64,000 nucleotides of DNA from contig NZ_PGTZ01000006.1 in assembly GCF_002798015.1 (NCBI RefSeq), positions 372,001 through 436,000 on the forward strand. Reading direction: 5' to 3'. The DNA is from Luteimicrobium subarcticum (GTDB lineage: Bacteria; Actinomycetota; Actinomycetes; Actinomycetales; Cellulomonadaceae). Shown one piece after another: positions 36,266-43,241 of the stretch. The notes under the pieces are model-generated. The model saw nothing but the letters and a program-made list of their open reading frames with translations. It made no database searches and was not told where the DNA came from. Position 1 is the first letter of the stretch, and every line of letters starts with the position of its first letter. A program made the position numbers and the translations under genes.

Positions 36266-37330
36266 TCAGGCGGGCGTCGGCAGGAGCCGGTGACCGTGCG
36301 CCTCCCCCGCTCCGGACGCCTCCTCCTCCTCCGCCCGCTCTGCGTCGGACGCCCCGGTGGCCCCCCTCCCGGCGCGCCCGAGCAGCAGCGCCGCACCGAG
36401 GACGACGACCCATGCGGCGAGCGTCAGCAGCGGTGCCGCGGCGTGCGCGCCACCGAAGAAGGTGACCTCGCGCAGGGCCGAGACCATCGCCCCGGCGGGG
36501 AGCCAGGGCCCCACCGCACCCCACGCACCGGGCAGCAGCTCGGGAGCCGACGCCGCCGCGGACGACGGGTTGCCCATGAGCATCACGAGCACGCCGCCGA
36601 CGACGAGCCCCGCGCGGCCGAGGACGGACCCGAGCCCGGCGACGACGAGCGCGCCGGCGGCGGTCCCGAGGGCGACGATCCCTGCGACGGCCGCGTAGGA
36701 GCCGGGGAGAGCGCCGAGCCACGGACCGAGCACCGCGCCGACGAGCAGGCCGGCGGCGACCGAAGCCACACCGATCGCGGCGAGCCGTCGGGTGCGACCG
36801 CGCACGACGAGCGAGGCGAGGATCCCCGTCGCCATCGAACCCATGACGGCGGGCAGCACGCCCGCGGCGAGCACGGCTCCGCGGGCGTCGTCGGCAGGTG
36901 ACGGCACGACGTCGGTCACGGTGACGACCGGGGCGGGGACGTCCCGGCCCGCGGCCTGGGCGGCGGCGGTCGCCGTCCCGGTCGCGGCCTGCTCGAGGAG
37001 CTGCGCGACCGCGGGGCTCGCGGCGGACGCCACGTCGAGCCGGACGCCGTCCTGCGCGAGGACGAGCGCGCCGTCGACGTCGTGGTCGGCGACGGCGGCC
37101 CGCGCGGCGTCCTCGTCGGCGTACCGGGTGACGTCGAACGCGCCGGGTGCACGGGTGTCGAGGGCCCGCTCGACCTGCGCGGCGCTCGTGTCGGGGGCGA
37201 CGAGCGCGAGCGGGACGTCGTGCGCGCCCGCGCGCGCGGCCGGGTAGGCGAACGCGGTGACGAGCAGCGTGACGAGCAGGGCGAGCGCGCCCCCGAGCCC
37301 GATGGCCTTGCGCCAGGTGGTGGTGCTCAT
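36266..37330 (-). CDS. ABC-2-like membrane protein (YhgE/Pip-type fold)
   Basis: 354 residues. One N-terminal membrane helix (about 12-34), an extracytoplasmic domain of about 120 residues (LALVAPDTSAAQVERALD; FDVTRYADEDAARAAVADHDVDGALVL), and then six membrane helices, followed by a charged C-terminal tail. This is the layout of ABC2_membrane/YhgE-like export permeases; no ATPase adjoins. ATG at 37330 lies 17 bases from a perfect operator palindrome shared with the divergent TetR gene, so it is probably a drug- or lipid-responsive exporter. Confidence 0.75.
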   Translation of the reverse strand: MSTTTWRKAIGLGGALALLVTLLVTAFAYPAARAGAHDVPLALVAPDTSAAQVERALDTRAPGAFDVTRYADEDAARAAVADHDVDGALVLAQDGVRLDVASAASPAVAQLLEQAATGTATAAAQAAGRDVPAPVVTVTDVVPSPADDARGAVLAAGVLPAVMGSMATGILASLVVRGRTRRLAAIGVASVAAGLLVGAVLGPWLGALPGSYAAVAGIVALGTAAGALVVAGLGSVLGRAGLVVGGVLVMLMGNPSSAAASAPELLPGAWGAVGPWLPAGAMVSALREVTFFGGAHAAAPLLTLAAWVVVLGAALLLGRAGRGATGASDAERAEEEEASGAGEAHGHRLLPTPA

Positions 37331-37347
37331 GACGACCCTTCCTTTAA

Positions 37348-37361
37348 AACGAACGTTCGTT
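37348..37361. promoter_or_regulatory. TetR operator 1
   Basis: AACGAACGTTCGTT is a perfect 14-base palindrome just upstream of the ABC-2-like gene's start. A related palindrome lies 40 bases away beside the TetR gene, so this is the exporter-proximal repressor site. Confidence 0.75.
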
Positions 37362-37401
37362 CTTCTTGATCCAGCATCGCACCGCGGTGGTCCCCGGTCA
37401 A

Positions 37402-37413
37402 GAACGATCGTTC
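37402..37413. promoter_or_regulatory. TetR operator 2 within a promoter
   Basis: GAACGATCGTTC is a perfect 12-base palindrome between a weak -35 (CGGTCA 37395-37400) and a -10 (TAGAGT 37418-37423, 17-base spacer) that would transcribe the TetR gene. Binding here would block its own promoter. Confidence 0.7.
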
Positions 37414-37430
37414 GGTTTAGAGTGAGAAGC

Positions 37431-38075
37431 ATGTCACCACGCGTCTCCGAGGAATACCGCGAAGCACGCCGCACCGAGATCCTCGACGCCGCGCGCGCCC
37501 GCTTCGCCCGCGACGGCTTCCACCAGACGTCCATGGACGACGTCATCCGCGAGGCCGGGCTCTCCGCCGGCGCCGTCTACGGCTACTTCCCGAGCAAGAC
37601 GGCGCTCGTGCACGCCGTCGTCGACGACGCCCTCGCCCGCGTGCTCCGCGCGTTCGACGCCGCGAGCGCCGAGATCACGCAGACCGCCGGGGATCCTGGC
37701 GCCGAACCCCTCGACGGCGCCGAGGTCGCCGGGGCCGTCGTGGACCGCGTCATGCAGCTGCTCTCGGGAGCCGGGATCGACACGTCGCGCATCGCGCTGT
37801 TCGCCTGGGCCGAGACGATGTCCGACGAGGAGCTCCGCGTCCAGGTCGCCGCCCGCCTCGTCGAGCTGCGCGGACGGTTGCGCGGGCTCGTGACCGCCGC
37901 ACCCTGGAACCCGTCGGCGCCCGTCCCCGACGACGCCGCCGACGACGCCGCGCTCGCCCTGCTCGCCGCACCGATCGGCACGATCGTCCAGAGGCACGTC
38001 GTGGGTGACGCCGACGGCGCCGCGCTCGCCCGCGGGCTCGCGGCGCTCGCGCGGTCCTGGGCGCCCCGCCCGTAG
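37431..38075 (+). CDS. TetR family repressor of the ABC-2-like exporter
   Basis: 214 residues. The helix-turn-helix region is TEILDAARARFARDGFHQTSMDDVIREAGLSAGAVYGYFPSKTAL in pieces at about residues 14-58. The ligand domain is helical with a TetR_C_6-like pattern (SRIALFAWAETMSDEELRV). ATG at 37431. Divergent from the membrane protein gene with two palindromic operators in the 100-base gap. Its 3' end is convergent with the MarR gene, 13 bases apart. Confidence 0.92.
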   Translation: MSPRVSEEYREARRTEILDAARARFARDGFHQTSMDDVIREAGLSAGAVYGYFPSKTALVHAVVDDALARVLRAFDAASAEITQTAGDPGAEPLDGAEVAGAVVDRVMQLLSGAGIDTSRIALFAWAETMSDEELRVQVAARLVELRGRLRGLVTAAPWNPSAPVPDDAADDAALALLAAPIGTIVQRHVVGDADGAALARGLAALARSWAPRP

Positions 38076-38088
38076 CGGGGGGCTGCAG

Positions 38089-38580
38089 TCAGCCGCCGTC
38101 CGGGAGCTCGAGCCGCCCCAGGACGCGCGCGAGCAGGCCGGCGAGGACGTCCACCTCGTCGTCGTCGAGGTCGGCGAGCACCGAGCGCTCGCGGGCGACC
38201 TGCTGCGGGAACAGGGTGTCGACGAGGTCGCGCCCGGCAGCGGTCAGCCCGACGAGCACGCCGCGGCGGTCGTGGTCCGGGACGGTGCGCTTCACGAGAC
38301 CGGCGCCCTCGAGGCGGTCGAGCCGCTTGGTCACGGACGCGGCGGGCGCCCGCGTGACGGTCGTGATCTCGCGGGCGCGCAGCAGCCGGTCGGCCCTGCG
38401 CAGCACCGCGAGGACGTCGAACTCGGCCCGCGTCGTGCCGTGCGCGGCGAACGCCCGGTCGGCGAGCTCGTCGAAGAGCGCGGAGATGCGCGTGACCCGT
38501 GCCATGACCGGGACGGTCGACGTGTCGACGTCCGGGAGGCGCTCGGCCCACTCGGCGCGCAGCCGGTCGACGTAGTCCAT
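38089..38580 (-). CDS. MarR family regulator
   Basis: 163 residues. Winged-helix core: TTRAEFDVLAVLRRADRLLRAREIT, then APAASVTKRLDRLEGAGLVKRTVPDHDRRGVLVGLTAAGRDLV. Helices at both ends form the dimer. Divergent from the FUSC gene, with a near-perfect MarR-type palindrome in the 69-base gap; likely represses both genes and releases them on binding an aromatic or lipophilic ligand. Confidence 0.93.
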   Translation of the reverse strand: MDYVDRLRAEWAERLPDVDTSTVPVMARVTRISALFDELADRAFAAHGTTRAEFDVLAVLRRADRLLRAREITTVTRAPAASVTKRLDRLEGAGLVKRTVPDHDRRGVLVGLTAAGRDLVDTLFPQQVARERSVLADLDDDEVDVLAGLLARVLGRLELPDGG

Positions 38581-38603
38581 GGCACGAGGATACGGAACAG
38601 TTC

Positions 38604-38641
38604 GTTTACTAGTGAACTATCTTTGAATCAACCGGTAGACT
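38604..38641 (+). promoter_or_regulatory. MarR operator and FUSC promoter
   Basis: GTTTACTAGTGAAC (38604-38617) is a palindrome at 12 of 14 positions. It overlaps a -35-like TGAACT (38613-38618), which is 17 bases before a -10 TAGACT (38636-38641). Transcription would start only a few bases before the ATG at 38650, giving a near-leaderless mRNA that MarR binding would block. Confidence 0.65.
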
Positions 38642-38649
38642 GGGGGGCG

Positions 38650-39750
38650 ATGACCTCCTCCGCCACCCTGCCCGACGCACCCTCGACGCCCGCGCGCACC
38701 GCCTGGCGCTCCACCTGGCGCGCCAGCCTCGTCGTCCACCCCGGGAACGCCGACCACGCCGACCTGTTCGTCGCCCTGCGCGCCGGGCTGACCGTGCTCG
38801 TCGCCATCGCGCTCGCCGCGCTCGCTGGCCACCGCGACGTCTCCGGGTTCGCCGCCCTCGGTGCGATCGCCGCGGTCTACGGCCGCCTCGCCGACCCCGT
38901 CGGCCGCGCCCGTCTTGTCGGTGCCGCCGGGCTGCTCCAGGTCGCCGTCGTCGCGACCACGAGCGCCGTCGCCTGGGCCCTCGCCACGCACGGTTCTGCG
39001 ACGTTCGCGACGTGGGCCGTGCCCGTCGTTCTCGGCGCCGTCGCGTGGCTCGCCTGCGCCGGCTCCGCCGCCCTGCGCACCGGACCGCCCGGAGCCACCC
39101 TGCCGGTGTTCGCCGCCGCCGCCGGCCTGCTCGGCGACCCCACGGGCGCCGTCGTCGCCCAGCGCACGGTCGCGACGGTCGCGGGCGCGCTCGTCGCCGT
39201 CCTCGTCGTGGCCGCCGTCGGCGCGCGCACCGCCGCCGGACGCGCCCGCGCCCGCATGCCCCTCGCCCCCGCGCTGCCGCCCGTCGCCGACTGGCAGCTC
39301 ACCGCCGCCCGGACCGGGCTCGGCGCACTCGTCGGTGCCGTCGCCGCGCAGGCCGTCGGCCTCGGTCACCCCGGCTGGGCCGCCGTCGGTGCGACCGCCG
39401 TCCTGCAGGGCACCTCGCACACCCAGGTCGTCGTGCGGGCCCTGCACCGCGGAGCCGGGACCGCCGTCGGCGCGGTGCTCGCCTGGGCGGTCCTCGACGT
39501 CCACCTGCCCTTCTGGGCCCTCGCGCTGGTCATCGCGTCGCTCCAGGTCGTGACCGAGCTGATCGTGGCGCGGCACTACGGCATCGCCATGCTGACCATC
39601 ACGCCGATGGCCCTGCTCATGGTGTCCCTCGCCGGTTCGGTCGACCCCGCCCAGCTCGCCGGGCAGCGGGCGTTCGACACCCTCCTCGGTGTCGCGGTCG
39701 GCGTCCTTGTGCTGCTCGTCCTCCCGCACCGGGCTGCGAGCGCCGCGTAG
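38650..39750 (+). CDS. FUSC family membrane protein
   Basis: 366 residues. Two blocks of about five to six hydrophobic helices: FVALRAGLTVLVAIALAAL through AAGLLGD and, after a short loop with basic residues, ARTGLGALVGAVAAQAVGLGHPGWAAVGATAVLQG, the conserved FUSC/aromatic-acid exporter repeat. VVVRALHRGAGTAVGAVLAW is the second signature. Likely exports small aromatic or amphipathic compounds under the divergent MarR. Confidence 0.87.
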   Translation: MTSSATLPDAPSTPARTAWRSTWRASLVVHPGNADHADLFVALRAGLTVLVAIALAALAGHRDVSGFAALGAIAAVYGRLADPVGRARLVGAAGLLQVAVVATTSAVAWALATHGSATFATWAVPVVLGAVAWLACAGSAALRTGPPGATLPVFAAAAGLLGDPTGAVVAQRTVATVAGALVAVLVVAAVGARTAAGRARARMPLAPALPPVADWQLTAARTGLGALVGAVAAQAVGLGHPGWAAVGATAVLQGTSHTQVVVRALHRGAGTAVGAVLAWAVLDVHLPFWALALVIASLQVVTELIVARHYGIAMLTITPMALLMVSLAGSVDPAQLAGQRAFDTLLGVAVGVLVLLVLPHRAASAA

Positions 39751-39813
39751 CTGCCGCGCCCGCGGCCCGTCTTCACGCGTCACCGCGTTACCCGGCGCAC
39801 CCCGACCTGTGCC

Positions 39814-39819
39814 TATCAT
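39814..39819 (+). promoter_or_regulatory. Putative -10 of the FtsX-permease operon
   Basis: TATCAT at 39814-39819 is the only AT-rich -10-like hexamer in the gap before the permease gene. No good -35 is seen at 17 bases. If used, transcription begins near 39826, so the palindrome at 39857 lies about 30 bases downstream of the start. Confidence 0.4.
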
Positions 39820-39856
39820 GTGCCCCAGCAGGCAGGGGCGTAGCAGGTCACAAGCT

Positions 39857-39870
39857 TGGGAGCGCTCCCA
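39857..39870. promoter_or_regulatory. CebR/CelR-type operator
   Basis: TGGGAGCGCTCCCA, a perfect 14-base palindrome, is identical to the site bound by the LacI-family cellobiose regulators CebR (Streptomyces) and CelR (Thermobifida). It lies 72 bases before the start codon of the first permease gene. The regulator gene is not in this window. Confidence 0.85.
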
Positions 39871-39941
39871 CGAACTTCGGTCGGAGCCTGCTCCCGGCGC
39901 CGCCACCCTTGGCCCAGTCGACGACGAGGCGGAGGGGCTCT

Positions 39942-42900
39942 GTGCGCTGGACCTGGAACGTGCTCCGGCACCGCGCGCTCGCGCAGCGTGCCCTGTTCCT
40001 GCCCGTGCTGGCGGTGACGGTCGTGAGCGCGACGCTGCTCGGCACCTTCGCACTCCTCCTCTCCGCGGGCCAGCACCGCGCGCTCGAGATCGGCCTGGAG
40101 CGCCAGCCCGTCGCGCAGCGCGAGATCGACGCCCGGTACATGCTCGAGGACGACACGGCCGGGCCCTCGGTCCTCAGCACGGGGAACGCCGCGCTCGACG
40201 ACTTCCTCGGGTCGCTGCCCGTCGACCGCACCGCGTGGCTCTCCTCGCAGATGTACGAGGTCGACGGCACCGCGGAGGCGCGAGCCCCGTACGTGTACGT
40301 CGCCTCCTACCCGGTGGTCGCGGACGGCACCCGGCTCGTCGACGGCAGCCTGCCGACGTCGGCGACGGACGCCGCGGGGCACCTGCAGGTCGCGATCCCC
40401 CAGGAGGCCGCCCAGGCCTACGGCTGGCACGTCGGCTCGGTGGTGCGGGCGAGCGACGCCGCCGGGTCGGGACCCGCGACGTTCGTCGTGACCGGCACGT
40501 TCGAGCGGACCGGCGCGCTCGCCCCGTGGTCGCGGGACGTGCTGGCCGGAGCCACGCACGACCCGTCGCACCCCGTGGTCGGGTCGTCGCACACCGCCCG
40601 CACCCAGGCGTGGGGCCCGTTCCTCGTGACGCCCGACGCGTTCACCTCGGGCAGGGCGACGCTCGTCCAGGCCGACCTCGTCGCAGCGCCGCGCTTCGGG
40701 GACACGGCCGCCGCCGAGGTGACCTCGCTGCGCGACCGCCTCGGGACCGCCCGCGCGACGCTGTCAGCGGCGACGCCCGACGGCGTCGCGAGCTTCCTGC
40801 TGACGACACAGCTACCCCAGACCATCGACGCTGCAGAGACCGCGCTGGGCATCACCCAGGTGGGCCTCGTGATCGTCGGGCTCGTCCTCGTCGTGCTGAC
40901 CGTGACGGTCCTCCTGCTCGCGGCCCGCCTCCTCGCCGAGCGTCGCGCCGCCGAACAGTCCCTCATGGCGTCGCGCGGCGCGACGAACGGCCAGATCCTC
41001 CGGCTCGCCGCGCTCGAGTCCCTCGCCGTCGCGGTCGTCACGACCGCGATCGCGCCGTGGCTGTCGTCGCTGCTCTACCGGGTCGTCACCGGCGTGGGGC
41101 CGTTCGAGCGCGCCGGTCTGCACACCGACCCTGGACTCCCCCGGGCGCTCTGGGTGACCTGCGCCGCCACGGCCCTCGTGCTCGCCGGCGTCCTGCTCGG
41201 ACCGGTGCTGACGCGTCGCGCCGACGTCGTGGACGCGGACCCACAGGTCGTCCGCCGGAACCGCGGCGGCGGGCTCGCGCGCACGGGCGCCGACCTCGCG
41301 CTCGTGGTGCTGGCCGCGATCGCCCTCGTGCAGCTGCGGACCTACCGCACGCCCGCTCCGGGCGGCGTGGACGGCATCGGCTCGCTCGACCCCGTGCTCG
41401 TCGTGACGCCCGCGCTCGTGCTGCTCGCGGGGGGCGTCCTGGCGCTCCGGCTCCTGCCGCACGTCGCGCGCCTGTGGGAGCGGGCCGCCGCACGCAGCCG
41501 CGCGCTCGTCGGGCCGCTGGCCGCGTGGGAGGTCGCCCGCCGCCCCGGGCGCGCCGCGGGCGCCATGCTGCTGCTGACCCTCGTCGTGGGGGGCGGCACG
41601 TTCGCCCAGTCGTTCCTCGCGACGTGGCACGGCTCGCAGCTCGACCAGTCCGACCTCGCCGTCGGCACCGACGTCCGCGTCGTCTCGGCGGCCCGCACGC
41701 CGCTCGCGGCATCGGCCACCGTCTCGTCCGCGCCGCACGTGCGCCGCGCGGCCGCGGTGACGGACCGGTCGGTCACCGTGGGCTCCCCGTGGGCCACCAG
41801 CAGCTTCGTCCAGGAGCAGCTCGTCGCGGTGGACACGACGCACGCCGACGACCTCCTGCGGGGACGCACCGACGCCGCCGGCTGGTCGCGCTCGACCGCC
41901 GCGCTGCACCCGACGACCGCGCTCCAGGGCGTGCCGCTGCCGGGCGCACCGACCGACCTCGTGCTCGACCTCACCTCCTCGAGCACGCCGGCCCTGGCCG
42001 GCGGACTCTTCGTCTCGCTCGTCGTGCAGGACGCGCACGGCGGCCTGACCTCTGTCGACCTGCGCACCCAGGAGATCGACGGCACGGCGTCCGACGTGGT
42101 CGTGCCGCTGGGGTCGGCCGCCGCCGGGTCGACGCTCGTCGGCGTGAAGGTGGCGGTCATGCCGACAGCGGCCGACGAGATCACCCTCGCCAGGACGGCG
42201 GACGGCCTCGGCCTCGACCTGACCGTCAGCAACCTGCGCGTGGTCCCCTCCGGCGGGGACGCGACCGACGCCGCCCCGGTGCCGCTCGACAGCGTGGACT
42301 GGACCGCGAGGGGCCTCACCGGGCCGATCACGGGCCCGGACGCGGGCTCCTCCGTCACGCACGTCGCGCACGACGGCGACGCGCTCCGCCTGTCGGAGTC
42401 GGTCGACGCGGTGCGTGCGCGCTCCAGCGGCATGGGTCTCTTCGCCGTCACCACGCCCGCGGCGACGTCGAGCGGCCCCGTGCTCGTGACGCCCGGTCTG
42501 CTGTCGTCCGTCGGGAGCAAGGTGGGCGACCAGCTCACGGTCGACCTCGGTGACGCGACCGTGGACGTGACGGTCGCCGGAACGGTCGACCACCTGCCGG
42601 GCGAGCCCGGGACCGACGGCATCCTGGCCGACTCCACCACGCTGGCCCGTGCGTACCTGCTCGCCGGCGGCACCGCGTCGCTCACCGACGAGTGGTGGCT
42701 GCAGGTGCCGGACGCCGACGCGGACGCCGTCGCGGCGGACCTCGTCGACGTCGGTGCGGCCACGACGCGCGTCGCAGCGCGGGAGGACGCCACCGTCGGG
42801 CCGCTCCACGTCGGCGTCGTGGCCGCACTGTGGATCGTCACGGTGGCCGGCGTCGGCCTCGCGGTGGCCGGCCTCGCGCTGAGCGCGACCTTCTCGGTCC

Positions 42901-43241
42901 GGACGCGACGGCTCGAGCTCGCGCGGCTGCAGGCGGTGGGCGCCTCGCGCCGCGGGCTGGTGCGGTCCGTGCTGACCGAGTACGCCGTGCTCGGCAGCCT
43001 GGGCGTCGTCGCCGGGCTCGCGCTCGGCGCGCTGCTCGGGCGCGTGATCGTGCCGCTCGTCACCGTGTCGGCGTCCGGCGGCCCTCCCGTGCCGTCGGTG
43101 CTCCTGCACGCGGCCTGGACCACGCAGCTCCGGCTGCTGGTGGTGCTCGTCGTGCTCGTGGGCGTCACCGTCGCGACCACGACCAACGCACTGCTGCGCC
43201 GTGCCTCCGGCGAGCTGCTCCGCCTGGGGGACGACCGATGA
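39942..43241 (+). CDS. Giant FtsX-fold ABC permease 1
   Basis: 1099 residues. A membrane helix at about 15-40, a large extracytoplasmic domain (40-285), three helices forming a FtsX domain (about 290-410; VLLLAARLLAERRAAEQSLMASRGAT), a central pair of helices (about 450-495), another helix near 530-555, a second extracytoplasmic domain of about 380 residues, and a C-terminal FtsX domain (LSATFSVRTRRLELARLQAVGASRRGL). GTG at 39942 has GGAGGGG seven bases upstream. First gene of a four-gene unit; probably exports lipophilic or peptide material, or works on the cell wall. Function not established. Confidence 0.9.
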   Translation: MRWTWNVLRHRALAQRALFLPVLAVTVVSATLLGTFALLLSAGQHRALEIGLERQPVAQREIDARYMLEDDTAGPSVLSTGNAALDDFLGSLPVDRTAWLSSQMYEVDGTAEARAPYVYVASYPVVADGTRLVDGSLPTSATDAAGHLQVAIPQEAAQAYGWHVGSVVRASDAAGSGPATFVVTGTFERTGALAPWSRDVLAGATHDPSHPVVGSSHTARTQAWGPFLVTPDAFTSGRATLVQADLVAAPRFGDTAAAEVTSLRDRLGTARATLSAATPDGVASFLLTTQLPQTIDAAETALGITQVGLVIVGLVLVVLTVTVLLLAARLLAERRAAEQSLMASRGATNGQILRLAALESLAVAVVTTAIAPWLSSLLYRVVTGVGPFERAGLHTDPGLPRALWVTCAATALVLAGVLLGPVLTRRADVVDADPQVVRRNRGGGLARTGADLALVVLAAIALVQLRTYRTPAPGGVDGIGSLDPVLVVTPALVLLAGGVLALRLLPHVARLWERAAARSRALVGPLAAWEVARRPGRAAGAMLLLTLVVGGGTFAQSFLATWHGSQLDQSDLAVGTDVRVVSAARTPLAASATVSSAPHVRRAAAVTDRSVTVGSPWATSSFVQEQLVAVDTTHADDLLRGRTDAAGWSRSTAALHPTTALQGVPLPGAPTDLVLDLTSSSTPALAGGLFVSLVVQDAHGGLTSVDLRTQEIDGTASDVVVPLGSAAAGSTLVGVKVAVMPTAADEITLARTADGLGLDLTVSNLRVVPSGGDATDAAPVPLDSVDWTARGLTGPITGPDAGSSVTHVAHDGDALRLSESVDAVRARSSGMGLFAVTTPAATSSGPVLVTPGLLSSVGSKVGDQLTVDLGDATVDVTVAGTVDHLPGEPGTDGILADSTTLARAYLLAGGTASLTDEWWLQVPDADADAVAADLVDVGAATTRVAAREDATVGPLHVGVVAALWIVTVAGVGLAVAGLALSATFSVRTRRLELARLQAVGASRRGLVRSVLTEYAVLGSLGVVAGLALGALLGRVIVPLVTVSASGGPPVPSVLLHAAWTTQLRLLVVLVVLVGVTVATTTNALLRRASGELLRLGDDR

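Noticed and set aside
39751-39941. Riboswitch before the FtsX permease gene
   Set aside because: The only strong structure is the perfect 14-base palindrome, which is better explained as a CebR/CelR DNA operator.
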